This document shows, piece after piece, positions 17,559 through 28,068 of a stretch of DNA of 30,809 bases. This stretch comes from Comamonadaceae bacterium (GTDB taxonomy: Bacteria > Pseudomonadota > Gammaproteobacteria > Burkholderiales > Burkholderiaceae). Positions within the stretch are counted from its first letter, which is position 1. Each line of letters begins with the position of its first letter. The notes below the pieces were generated by a model. That model searched no databases. It saw only the letters and a program-made list of their open reading frames with translations, and was not told the origin of the DNA. A program made the position numbers and the translations under genes. The stretch is from the NCBI GenBank assembly GCA_947377705.1, contig CANCGU010000008.1:1-30809 (forward strand), given 5' to 3'.

Positions 17559-19025
17559 TTACCGGTGGTAGGCAGTTTCGCCGTGTGAACTGATGTCGAG
17601 GCCTTCGCGCTCTTCTTCTTCCGTCACACGCAGACCCACAACCATGTCCACAATCTTGTAGCCGATGTAGGAAACCACACCCGACCAAACAAGGGTAGTC
17701 ACAACAGCTTCGAGCTGGATCAACACTTGGCCACCGATCGAGTAGTCAGCGCTGGCAGCGTTGGCCACGTAATCAAAGATGCCTGTGCCGCCGAGCGATG
17801 GGGCTGCAAACACGCCGGTCAACAACGCACCCACAATACCGCCCACACCGTGGACACCGAACACATCGAGTGAGTCATCAGCGCCCAACAGGCGTTTCAG
17901 ACCATTCACACCCCACAAGCAGAGGAAGCCACCTGCAGCGCCGATCACGATGGCACCCATGGGGCCCACGAAACCGCAAGCTGGGGTGATGGCCACCAAG
18001 CCAGCCACCGCACCAGAGGCAGCGCCCAACATCGAGGCCTTGCCTTTGGACAAGGCTTCACCCGTAATCCAAGCCAAGGTCGCAGCAGCAGTCGCCACCA
18101 AGGTGTTTACGAAAGCAAGGGCAGCAACACCGTTGGCTTCGAGGTTAGAGCCGGCGTTGAAACCGAACCAACCCACCCACAACAAAGATGCGCCAACCAT
18201 GGTCAATGTCAAGCTGTGAGGCGCCATCGACTCTTTGCCGTAGCCGGTACGCTTGCCGATCACATAAGCGCCGACCAAACCAGCCACCGCCGCGTTGATG
18301 TGCACCACCGTGCCGCCAGCGAAGTCCAGAGCGCCCTTGGCCCACAACCAGCCAGCTGCGGCGGTCACAGTTTCCAACGTAGCCGCGTCGGTGATGGCAT
18401 CTGGGCCGTCCCAATACCAAACCATGTGGGCCACTGGCAAGTAGCTGAACGTGAACCAGATGGCACAGAACAACAACACCGCAGAGAAGCGCACACGCTC
18501 AGCAAATGCACCCACGATCAAGGCACAAGTGATGGCCGCGAAAGTGGCTTGGAATGCCGCAAAAGTGAACTCAGGAATCACAACACCCTTGCTGAACGTG
18601 GCAGCAATGGAGTCAGGCGTGATGCCTTTGAGGAACAACTTGTCGAAGCCACCAAAGAACGGTGAGCCGCCACTGAATGCCACGGTGTAACCGTAGATGA
18701 CCCACAACACGTAAATGAGTGAACTCACGACAAACACCTGCATCAGCACAGACAGCATGTTCTTGCTGCGGACCAAGCCGCCGTAGAACAAGGCCAAGCC
18801 GGGGATGGTCATCAAGATGACCAACACCGTCGAAATTGTCATAAAGGCGGTGTCGCCTTTGTTAGGTACAGCCACAGGGGCAGCAACGGCAGCCGTTGCT
18901 GCGGCGGGCGCCGCGGCAGGGGCTGTGACTTTGACGTCAGCAGCGGGGGCAGTTTGCGCCATGGCGGCAGTACCACCCAGCAGCAGGCCAAACCCAAGGG
19001 CCAATGAGGCTAAGAATTTTTTCAT
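17559..19025 (-). CDS. amtB: Ammonium transporter
   Basis: A 488-residue Amt/MEP channel importing ammonium across the inner membrane. A signal peptide (MKKFLASLALGFGLLLGGTA, cleavage likely after AMA at about 24) precedes an Ala/Pro-rich linker of about 30 residues and then eleven membrane helices. The twin pore histidines are visible in GTVVHINAAVAGLVGAYVIG and in DVFGVHGVGGIVGALLTG. The core matches AmtB well; the long Ala/Pro linker between signal peptide and first helix is an extra. It follows glnK by 14 bases; GlnK normally binds AmtB directly and blocks it when nitrogen is plentiful. The C-terminal tail EEEEREGLDISSHGETAYH is the family's regulatory tail. Confidence 0.96.
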   Translation of the reverse strand: MKKFLASLALGFGLLLGGTAAMAQTAPAADVKVTAPAAAPAAATAAVAAPVAVPNKGDTAFMTISTVLVILMTIPGLALFYGGLVRSKNMLSVLMQVFVVSSLIYVLWVIYGYTVAFSGGSPFFGGFDKLFLKGITPDSIAATFSKGVVIPEFTFAAFQATFAAITCALIVGAFAERVRFSAVLLFCAIWFTFSYLPVAHMVWYWDGPDAITDAATLETVTAAAGWLWAKGALDFAGGTVVHINAAVAGLVGAYVIGKRTGYGKESMAPHSLTLTMVGASLLWVGWFGFNAGSNLEANGVAALAFVNTLVATAAATLAWITGEALSKGKASMLGAASGAVAGLVAITPACGFVGPMGAIVIGAAGGFLCLWGVNGLKRLLGADDSLDVFGVHGVGGIVGALLTGVFAAPSLGGTGIFDYVANAASADYSIGGQVLIQLEAVVTTLVWSGVVSYIGYKIVDMVVGLRVTEEEEREGLDISSHGETAYHR

Positions 19026-19039
19026 GATGGTCTTCTTTC

Positions 19040-19399
<360 letters not shown>

Positions 19400-19410
19400 T
19401 TAGCTTGGGG

Positions 19411-20166
19411 TTAGAAGCTGTACTTGACGCCAACGACCAAAGCGTTCTTTGCCGTGTCGTACTTGCTCACGACAGATTCGAATGCTGCTTTGCCTTTGCC
19501 GCTGGTGCTGATCGCGGACACGCTGCCAACCAAACCTTCGCCAAAGTCTTTGTTCAAAGTCAATGCGATGTCGGTGTAGCTATATGCGGCGTTGTTTGCA
19601 ACAGCTTGGCGACCCGCGTGAGGCACCAAAGAGTAGCCGTTACCCAAATCGAATGTGGCGCTCAAGTCCCAGTAAGTGCTGCCCTTGGAGTTTGTAAAAC
19701 CAAACAAATCAGAGAAAGCGTAGGAATACTTCAAAGTCGCTGGGCCAGCAGTCACGGCACCATAAACTTCGTCGGTATTGGCATTGACACCACCTGTTTT
19801 GGAGTAGGTGTTGCCAACGTACTCATAACGCAAGTAACCCACGTCGTAGGCCAAGCCTGCGGCTTCAAATTTGTAGCCACCATAGAGGTCTAACTCAACA
19901 GGGCCTTTGGCATCTGAACCGGCATCCTTGATCCACTTGATGGAAGAGCCCCAAGCACCGACGTACAGGCCACTTGCGTGTGCATAGTCCACGCCACCTT
20001 GCAGTGCTGGATCGCCTTTGGTTTGTGCCAGACCGCGGTAACGATATTCGCTCACAACACCCACGTTGTAACCAAGCGTTGACTCGGGTGCTGCAGGCGC
20101 TGTTTGTGCAAACGCTGCAGAAGATGTGGCCAAGAGGGCCAACACAATTTTGGACTTGAGGTTCAT
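19411..20166 (-). CDS. TorF-family outer-membrane porin-like protein
   Basis: A 251-residue exported protein. The signal peptide is MNLKSKIVLALLATSSAAFA, cleaved before QTAPAAPE. The mature part is rich in alternating polar/hydrophobic strands with aromatic girdles (GYNVGVVSEYRYRGLAQTKGDPALQGGVDYAH, ending VVGVKYSF with a terminal Phe), as in outer-membrane beta-barrels. The opening VSEYRYRG...DPALQGGVDY is the TIGR02001/Gcw_chp (TorF) signature. I chose the ATG at 20166 because GGAG sits 7-8 bases before it; an in-frame ATG at 20178 lacks this. It is the first gene of the glnK-amtB operon and so may let nitrogen compounds cross the outer membrane when nitrogen is scarce; that role is inference. 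Confidence 0.88.
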   Translation of the reverse strand: MNLKSKIVLALLATSSAAFAQTAPAAPESTLGYNVGVVSEYRYRGLAQTKGDPALQGGVDYAHASGLYVGAWGSSIKWIKDAGSDAKGPVELDLYGGYKFEAAGLAYDVGYLRYEYVGNTYSKTGGVNANTDEVYGAVTAGPATLKYSYAFSDLFGFTNSKGSTYWDLSATFDLGNGYSLVPHAGRQAVANNAAYSYTDIALTLNKDFGEGLVGSVSAISTSGKGKAAFESVVSKYDTAKNALVVGVKYSF

Positions 20167-20206
20167 AGTTTTCTCCATTGAAAAATTTAAGAGGGATACA
20201 TCTACT

Positions 20207-20224
20207 TAGCAGGGTCCGTGCCAG
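20207..20224 (-). promoter_or_regulatory. Sigma-54 (RpoN) promoter of torF-glnK-amtB
   Basis: On the minus strand the sequence is CTGGCACGGACCCTGCTA. It matches the sigma-54 consensus (YTGGCACG-N4-TTGCW), with GG at -24 (20221-20222) and GC at -12 (20209-20210) exactly ten bases apart; the only core deviation is CTGC for TTGC. Transcription would begin near 20197, about 30 bases before the torF start. Confidence 0.85.
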
Positions 20225-20267
20225 CGTTGAAGTCCACAAAAGTGCTCTCTTCACTTGAACTAAGACC

Positions 20268-20330
20268 CAAAGTGATGCAGTAGTCTGACGACTGCCCCAT
20301 TTTCACGCACACAGTTGGTGCATCACTTTG
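20268..20330. repeat. 12-bp perfect inverted repeat in the torF/comM intergenic region
   Basis: CAAAGTGATGCA at 20268-20279 and its exact reverse complement TGCATCACTTTG at 20319-20330 are 39 bases apart. The right arm overlaps the last bases of the candidate NtrC site. It could be a pair of operator half-sites or a cruciform; no known regulator motif was matched. Confidence 0.6.
20307..20321. promoter_or_regulatory. Candidate NtrC binding site
   Basis: GCACACAGTTGGTGC has the dyad GCAC-N7-GTGC, the same spacing as the known NtrC site GCACCAACATGGTGC of enterobacterial glnA. It is centred about 117 bases upstream of the predicted sigma-54 transcription start, a normal enhancer distance. Only one clear site was seen. 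Confidence 0.65.
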
Positions 20331-20377
20331 TCTTACATGCCCCGCAATGGGGACAAGCCATCAAAAAGAGAAGTTTT

Positions 20378-21904
20378 ATGACGCTCGCGTTAATTCACAG
20401 TCGCGCACTTCTGGGTTTGCAGGCACCAGCCGTGACCGTTGAGGTGCATTTAGCAAATGGTTTACCCAGTTTCACCTTGGTGGGTCTGGCGGACACCGAG
20501 GTGAAGGAGGCCCGCGAACGGGTGCGCTGTGCCATCCAAAACGCGGGTTTGGATTTCCCGAACAATCAGCGCATCACCGTGAACCTCGCGCCCGCCGACT
20601 TACCCAAAGACTCTGGACGGTTTGATTTACCCATTGCTTTGGGCATCTTGGCCGCGAATGGTCAGCTCGACGAAACCGCATTGGCCTTGCACGAGTTTGC
20701 AGGCGAGTTGTCGTTGTCGGGTGCGCTGCGTCCTGTGCGCGGCGCATTGGCCATGGGGCTTGCGGTGCGCGGGTCGGGTGCGCGCACGCGTTTGGTGTTG
20801 CCACCGGGAAGCGCGGAAGAGGCGGCCTTGGTCCCCACGGCAGAGGTGTACCGCGCCCAACACCTGAGCGATGTGGTTGCGCACTTTGCCAAAGCCCAAG
20901 GGCAGACCACCGAGGGATGGTGCCGCATTCAACCGCCAGCATTGAACGGCCCCACCCTCCGAAAAAACCTAGATCTTGCTGATGTGAAAGGTCAAGCTGG
21001 ACCGCGACGGGCCCTAGAAATTGCAGCCGCAGGGGGCCACTCTCTCTTATTAGTAGGCCCGCCCGGAACCGGCAAATCCATGCTGGCCCACCGCTTTGCC
21101 GCACTGTTGCCAGACATGCCGCTGGATGACGCGCTGGAATGCGCCGCCATCGCCAGCCTGGCGGGCCAATTTGAATTGCACCAATGGATGCAACGCCCCA
21201 CCCGCAGCCCGCACCACACGGCGACCTCCGTGGCCTTAGTCGGCGGCGGAACACCGCCGCGCCCCGGTGAAATTTCTTTGGCCCACCACGGGGTGTTGTT
21301 CCTGGACGAACTGGCGGAAGTCAAACGCAGCGCGCTCGAAGCCTTGCGCGAGCCGCTGGAAAACGGCCACATCACCATTTCGCGAGCGGCCACACAGGCG
21401 AAGTTTCCTGCGCGCTTTCAACTCATTGCGGCGATGAATCCTTGCCCCTGCGGTTACTTGGGCTCGTCCATCAAAGCCTGCCGATGCACGCCCGACCAAG
21501 TGGCACGCTATCAGGGCAAGTTGAGTGGACCACTGCTAGATCGCATAGATTTACAAGTCGAAGTGCCCACACTGACACCCGATGTGTTGTTGAATGTCGG
21601 CATGGGCGAATCCACGGCAACGGTGCGGGCGCGTTGTGTGGCAGCCTATGAACGCGCACTGATCCGCCAAGGCGTGCCGAACCAAGCGCTACAAGGTCAA
21701 GCGCTGGAGGCTCAAGCCCAGTTAGACCCTAGCGCGGCTCAGTTTCTGCAACGCACCGCCAGCAAGTTGGGGTGGTCAAGCCGCAGCACGCATCGGGCCA
21801 TGCGCGTGGCACGCACGATTGCTGACTTGGCAGACGCAGCCCAGGTGCAAGTCGCGCACATCGCCGAAGCGGTGCAGTACCGACGCGTGTTAATCAACGG
21901 CTAA
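20378..21904 (+). CDS. comM: ComM/YifB-family AAA+ helicase
   Basis: A 508-residue protein of the Mg-chelatase-like ComM family. ComM is a hexameric helicase that promotes branch migration when incoming DNA is integrated during natural transformation. The N-terminal Lon-like domain (about 1-170) starts LALIHSRALLGLQAPAVTVEVHLANGLPSF. The AAA+ core has Walker A GPPGTGKS at 227-234, Walker B GVLFLDELAE, and the family's Cys-rich insert NPCPCGYLG...CRCTP. The C-terminal domain ends AEAVQYRRV. ATG 20378 fits the family start; the frame is open upstream to 20315 but that extension has no family counterpart. It diverges from torF. Confidence 0.94.
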   Translation: MTLALIHSRALLGLQAPAVTVEVHLANGLPSFTLVGLADTEVKEARERVRCAIQNAGLDFPNNQRITVNLAPADLPKDSGRFDLPIALGILAANGQLDETALALHEFAGELSLSGALRPVRGALAMGLAVRGSGARTRLVLPPGSAEEAALVPTAEVYRAQHLSDVVAHFAKAQGQTTEGWCRIQPPALNGPTLRKNLDLADVKGQAGPRRALEIAAAGGHSLLLVGPPGTGKSMLAHRFAALLPDMPLDDALECAAIASLAGQFELHQWMQRPTRSPHHTATSVALVGGGTPPRPGEISLAHHGVLFLDELAEVKRSALEALREPLENGHITISRAATQAKFPARFQLIAAMNPCPCGYLGSSIKACRCTPDQVARYQGKLSGPLLDRIDLQVEVPTLTPDVLLNVGMGESTATVRARCVAAYERALIRQGVPNQALQGQALEAQAQLDPSAAQFLQRTASKLGWSSRSTHRAMRVARTIADLADAAQVQVAHIAEAVQYRRVLING

Positions 21905-22046
21905 GGACTAAGCACGGGCTTCGATTTATGTGCGTAAGGCTTAGGCTACTTGGCCAAGGGCCTGCCAAAAATGGGGTGGCCTCTGCAGTGCACATGGATG
22001 TGCCACAAGGGCATCTCTTTCAACCCCAACGATTCAAGGAACTGCC

Positions 22047-22355
22047 ATGAAGAAATTTCTGATGTTGACCGCGCTCTGCTTGTCGATGGCGTCTTGCCTC
22101 ACCGCACATGCCGAAGCCGACAAAGCACCGAAAGAAAGCAAGATGGGCCAATGCCACAAAACCGCGAAAGCCAAGAACTTGGCAGGCGATGAACGCAAAG
22201 CCTTCATGAAAGAGTGTCTCAGCGCCAAAGGAGCTGCCACAGAACCGGCCAAAACAAGCACCCCAGAAGACGCGATGAAAGCTTGCAAGGCCGAGGCCCA
22301 GAAACTCAAAGGCAATGCGCGCCAAGAAAAAATGCAGGCCTGTTTGAAGAGTTGA
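22047..22355 (+). CDS. psiF: PsiF-repeat secreted protein
   Basis: A 102-residue exported protein with an N-terminal signal peptide (MKKFLMLTALCLSMASCLTA, cleavage probably after AHA) and two copies of the PsiF repeat. Repeat 1 includes MGQCHKTAKAKNLAGDERKAFMKECLS and repeat 2 AMKACKAEAQKLKGNARQEKMQACLKS, each with a Cys pair that could form a disulfide in the periplasm. In E. coli psiF is induced by phosphate starvation; its molecular function is unknown. A good ribosome site (AAGGA) lies 7 bases before the ATG. It stands alone, with comM about 140 bases upstream and a long hairpin downstream. No Pho box was recognised in the 21905-22046 gap. Confidence 0.85.
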   Translation: MKKFLMLTALCLSMASCLTAHAEADKAPKESKMGQCHKTAKAKNLAGDERKAFMKECLSAKGAATEPAKTSTPEDAMKACKAEAQKLKGNARQEKMQACLKS

Positions 22356-22381
22356 TGGCCAGCGCACGCGACACCGGCACA

Positions 22382-22412
22382 TGACAAAGGGGCGCACTGC
22401 GCCCCTTTGTCA
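22382..22412. terminator. 14-bp perfect hairpin after psiF
   Basis: TGACAAAGGGGCGC, loop ACT, GCGCCCCTTTGTCA: a perfect 14-bp stem 27 bases past the psiF stop. There is no run of T after it on either strand, so it is an atypical intrinsic terminator; it could also protect the 3' end of the psiF mRNA. Confidence 0.65.
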
Positions 22413-22461
22413 CTTCTGGCGCATCCCGAATGGTTTGACAAACTGCGTATGATTGATTGAC

Positions 22462-23655
22462 ATGCCTTCTTCCCACTTCACTGGCCGCGATGCACGCTTC
22501 GTTTGGGCCTTATCAGGATTGCAACTCATCAGTTGGGGAAGTGTCTTTTACGGTTTTGCCTTGTTCATGGCGCCGTTAGAACAAGCACTGGGCATGACGC
22601 GTGCAGAGTCATCGCTCGGCTTTAGCTTGATGCTGCTGGCAGAGGGTCTCTTGGCTTTTCCGGTGGGCCGCTGGATTGACCGTGGCCACGAACGAGCGAT
22701 GATGACAGGCGGTTCGTTGTTGGTGGGGCTGGCATTTTGGATACATAGCCACATCACCACGGTCCCCGAGTTTTACGCGGTGTGGACCTTGCTAGGGGTG
22801 GGGTTGGCAGGCACGCTGTACCCGCCTGCGTTTGCAGTGCTCACGCGGCGCTTTCCACAGCACTTTCGGCGGGCCATCATCACGCTCACGTTTTTAGGTG
22901 GGTTGGCCAGCACGGTGTTCATTCCGCTGGTGGCATGGTTGATTGATCTGCTCGGTTGGCGCGATGCCCTGTGTGTGCTGGCCGCGATGCACCTGCTGCT
23001 GTGTGTCCCAGTGCATTGGCTGCTGCTGCACCATGCGCCGCAGCGTTCGATGCTCGCCTCGCCACACGCCAACAACGCCACGCTGTGGCCTTATGTGCGT
23101 CAGCCGAAGTTTTGGCAGTTGGCGATGTTTGTGGTGTTGCTCATGGGCGTGACATCGGCTTTGCCCGCGCACATGGTGAGCCTGCTACGCGAAACAGGCA
23201 TGGCAGAGTCATGGGCCATTGCTGTGCCCTCCAGCATTGGGGTGTTACAAGTGATGGGACGCTTAGGTTTGTATGTGACCGAGCATCGCGTGGATGTCCA
23301 TGCCGCCAACCGCTGGGTCACCGTGTTGATTCCCCTTGGTTTTTTAGCCCTGCTCATAGGCGCTGGCCACGGCGTGTGGGGCGTGTTGTTTGTGGTGTTG
23401 TACGGCTTGGGCAACGGCATGCTCACCATTGTCAAAGGCACGGTGATGGCGCAGTATGTCAGCCGCGAACACATGGGTAGTTTGAATGGCTTGCTCGGTT
23501 TACCCATGGCCTTGGCGCGTGCGGCAGCCCCTTGGTTGATGGGGCTGCTGTGGTCTGCGGAGGTGGGCTACACCGTGGGCTTATGGTGGATGCTGGGCGC
23601 CAGCGTGGTAGGCGTGGCGTCTTTGTGGTTGGCACAAAAAGGGCATCGCCTCTGA
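22462..23655 (+). CDS. MFS permease
   Basis: A 397-residue major facilitator protein with about twelve hydrophobic segments. The loop between helices 2 and 3 reads FPVGRWIDRGHERAMMTGGSLLVG, close to the MFS motif A (G-x-x-x-D-R-x-G-R). Helix 1 starts FVWALSGLQLISWGSVFYGFALF. The closest group by look is the MFS_1 monocarboxylate/oxalate-like permeases, but the substrate cannot be read. I prefer ATG 22462 to the TTG three codons upstream. It is followed by a bidirectional terminator shared with metH2. There is no obvious operon partner. Confidence 0.82.
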   Translation: MPSSHFTGRDARFVWALSGLQLISWGSVFYGFALFMAPLEQALGMTRAESSLGFSLMLLAEGLLAFPVGRWIDRGHERAMMTGGSLLVGLAFWIHSHITTVPEFYAVWTLLGVGLAGTLYPPAFAVLTRRFPQHFRRAIITLTFLGGLASTVFIPLVAWLIDLLGWRDALCVLAAMHLLLCVPVHWLLLHHAPQRSMLASPHANNATLWPYVRQPKFWQLAMFVVLLMGVTSALPAHMVSLLRETGMAESWAIAVPSSIGVLQVMGRLGLYVTEHRVDVHAANRWVTVLIPLGFLALLIGAGHGVWGVLFVVLYGLGNGMLTIVKGTVMAQYVSREHMGSLNGLLGLPMALARAAAPWLMGLLWSAEVGYTVGLWWMLGASVVGVASLWLAQKGHRL

Positions 23656-23662
23656 AGCATAC

Positions 23663-23687
23663 AAAAAAGCCCGCATGGCGGGCTTTT
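23663..23687. terminator. Bidirectional intrinsic terminator between MFS gene and metH2
   Basis: AAAAGCCCGC, loop ATG, GCGGGCTTTT: a 10-bp stem with A- and T-runs on both flanks, so it can stop transcripts from either side. It sits 7 bases past the MFS stop and 16 bases past the metH2 stop. Confidence 0.92.
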
Positions 23688-23703
23688 CAATGGCGCACAC
23701 CGG

Positions 23704-26451
<2,748 letters not shown>

Positions 26452-26457
26452 GGGGTA

Positions 26458-26486
26458 CTCACCTGGGGGCTATCAATACAGGTGAG
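26458..26486 (-). promoter_or_regulatory. Ribosome-site sequestering hairpin (riboswitch expression platform) of metH2
   Basis: On the minus strand CTCACCTG (complement of 26479-26486) can pair perfectly with CAGGTGAG (complement of 26458-26465) across a 13-base loop. The second arm contains the metH2 ribosome site, 6 bases before the ATG. The first arm shares three bases with the pseudoknot strand of the riboswitch, so the two pairings exclude each other. Confidence 0.75.
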
Positions 26487-26570
26487 CGTCGTTGCAAAAG
26501 ATTCGGCCCCAAGCCTGACTTCACACGCGAGTCCTAAAGGACGGGTGAAGCTGCAACGCTCCTTGGGGAA
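26479..26570 (-). ncRNA. SAH riboswitch upstream of metH2
   Basis: Read on the minus strand, the element starts CCCCAAGGAGCGTTGCAGC, has AGTCAGGCTTGGGG in the middle and ends GCAACGACGCTCACC. This follows the SAH riboswitch pattern (GAGGAGCGCUGC, AGGCUCGG, GGCGCUCA). Visible pairings: P1 CCCCAAG (26562-26568) with CTTGGGG (26507-26513); P2 CTTCAC with GTGAAG plus a small GTCC-TTTA-GGAC hairpin; and a pseudoknot GAGCGT (26556-26561) with ACGCTC (26484-26489). The class senses S-adenosylhomocysteine and turns on methyl-cycle genes such as metH and ahcY. The position, 28 bases before metH2, fits. Confidence 0.9.
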
Positions 26571-26598
26571 GACGATATTTTAACGGTAGTCCGACTGG

Positions 26599-27720
26599 CT
26601 ACGCCTTGAAGGAAAAACTCACCTTCAAGTCGTTCAACCAGCGCGGGTCTAGCAGTTGATCATGCTGCATACGCCCCACCACGATGCCCGGGTGTATGCC
26701 AATGGCGTTGGCAAAGTTTGTGACTGCAATTTTTGTCTTCGGCAATATCTCTAACTGGGCGGCATCGTCGGGGGAAATCAAAAAATCTCGTGCCCAGGCA
26801 TTGGCTTCTTTTTCTTCTTTCGATGTGGCATTTGCTTTTGTTGGGTCGTCCAAAAAGACAGATTTCTTTTGCTTACTATGCAACAAGATGTGCGCTGCTT
26901 CATGAAAAAAGCTGAACCAAAAACGGTCGTTTTGTTTGCCATAAAGTGAAAGCTGAATCAGCGGCCGATGCGCATTGAGCCACCGTGCCACGCCCGACAC
27001 ATGCGTACGCGGCAAAGCGGGCACCACCACAAATGCCACGCCGGCCTCGTGCAAGCGCTGACGCATGCGTGGTTCAAACGCTTGCGGACCTTGGCAAGTG
27101 AGTGCCTTAATTTCTGTCAGCGCAGATTTAAATTTGGCTTCGTTAAAAGCAGGGCCATCCATCTTTTCTGCCGTGCGCTCGCCCATGCGCAACCATGTGG
27201 AGATAGCGGCAACGTCTGCTTGGTCTTCTCGGCTGCGACGAAATGCCAACTCCATACAACCGTATTCGCTTTGCCATTGGTCAGGTGCTGCGACACCAAA
27301 GAAGCCCAATAACTCCCCCACCAAAGTAGGCTTTGATTTCGCATCCACACGACGCTTGGTCAGCACCCCCACATCCATCATGTCTTTGATGGGAAAGCGC
27401 TCTAGCCAAGGCACCATTGCTGCTTGCTGTTGCGCGGCTTCGGCAATGGCAAGACGTTCGCGGTATTGCGCCTCGCGCGTGAGCCAAAAACCAACAGAAG
27501 CGCCCAGCACATTTTGCAAACGCACAGCCGCGTCCTCTGTCAACGGCACTTTGGCTTTAATTAGCTGATTCACATGCTTGGGCGTGTATCCCAAGCGGTC
27601 GGCCAACTGTTGCTGCGTCCAGTCGCGCTCTTCCAGCAGATCGAGAATCGTGTCGCCCGGGGGTGACACCCAATCTGGTGTGAACGATGCATCTGTGTTG
27701 TGCGTTGCAATGTCAGTCAT
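26599..27720 (-). CDS. higA: HigA-like antitoxin fused to ImmA/IrrE zinc peptidase domain
   Basis: A 373-residue protein. Residues about 18-85 are an XRE-type helix-turn-helix of the HigA class (PGDTILDLLEERDWTQQQLADRLGYTPKHVNQLIKAK). A middle region of about 150 residues links to an ImmA/IrrE domain with the zinc motif HEAAH (273-277) and a downstream acidic ligand, probably E305 in EKEANAWARDFL. Typical HigA is only about 100 residues, so this is the long fused form. The start ATG 27720 overlaps the end of the toxin gene by 8 bases and has GGGGA before it. It would neutralise the toxin and repress the operon. Whether the peptidase removes a regulator, the toxin or itself is unknown. It ends 29 bases before the riboswitch. 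Confidence 0.85.
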   Translation of the reverse strand: MTDIATHNTDASFTPDWVSPPGDTILDLLEERDWTQQQLADRLGYTPKHVNQLIKAKVPLTEDAAVRLQNVLGASVGFWLTREAQYRERLAIAEAAQQQAAMVPWLERFPIKDMMDVGVLTKRRVDAKSKPTLVGELLGFFGVAAPDQWQSEYGCMELAFRRSREDQADVAAISTWLRMGERTAEKMDGPAFNEAKFKSALTEIKALTCQGPQAFEPRMRQRLHEAGVAFVVVPALPRTHVSGVARWLNAHRPLIQLSLYGKQNDRFWFSFFHEAAHILLHSKQKKSVFLDDPTKANATSKEEKEANAWARDFLISPDDAAQLEILPKTKIAVTNFANAIGIHPGIVVGRMQHDQLLDPRWLNDLKVSFSFKA

Positions 27721-28042
27721 GGTAGTCCCCGATGTATTCAATACTCACGATGGTCACTGCTGACCAATCGATAGAAGCGTCATCCCGACGCGGCACAGGG
27801 TCGTTGGCAGGTGCGAACACCAATCGCCATCCCCCTGTTAAGTTGAGGGCAAATTGCCCTTGTAGTTCCCCGCTGAGGGGGTGCGGATTACCCGCCACCA
27901 AATCGGACACCCGAGAAGCTGCGGCCAAATCGGTCAAACGTGTTCGCAACTTGTGTGCGCAACCACTGCCCAGCTTCTTGACAGCTACTTGCTGCTTTTC
28001 ACAAAGCGTTTGTAGCTTTTTGTCCTTGAACTTGATTTCCAA
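27713..28042 (-). CDS. higB: HigB/RelE-like toxin
   Basis: A 109-residue RelE-superfamily protein, presumably a ribosome-dependent mRNA endonuclease. The signature is the C-terminal half: GNPHPLSGELQGQFALNLTGGWRLVFAPA, then VTIVSIEYIGDYH. The start appears to be TTG at 28042: a strong AAGGAG lies 7 bases upstream and no ATG is present before the conserved fold. The toxin gene comes first and the antitoxin second, the order typical of hicAB/higBA-type systems. The insert of about 15 residues (NDPVPRRDDASIDWS) before the last strand is longer than in short HigB proteins but known in some relatives. Activity is not tested. Confidence 0.82.
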   Translation of the reverse strand: MEIKFKDKKLQTLCEKQQVAVKKLGSGCAHKLRTRLTDLAAASRVSDLVAGNPHPLSGELQGQFALNLTGGWRLVFAPANDPVPRRDDASIDWSAVTIVSIEYIGDYHD

Positions 28043-28068
28043 GAACGGCTCCTTGGGTGAAATTGAAT

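Noticed and set aside
22436..22463. TTGACA at 22436-22441 as the promoter of the MFS gene
   Set aside because: The only 17-base-spaced -10 (TGACAT) is poor and overlaps the ATG, which would make the mRNA leaderless; not supported enough.
26577..26582. TAAAAT on the minus strand as the -10 box of a metH2 promoter
   Set aside because: The box is good but I could not find a convincing -35 at 16-18 bases, so I did not list a promoter.
26571..26600. Target-site duplication marking a mobile insertion of the toxin-antitoxin module
   Set aside because: An AT-rich stretch here (TTAAAATATCG on the minus strand) resembles one at 28188-28199, but the match is imperfect and in inverted orientation, and no transposase or integrase is present.
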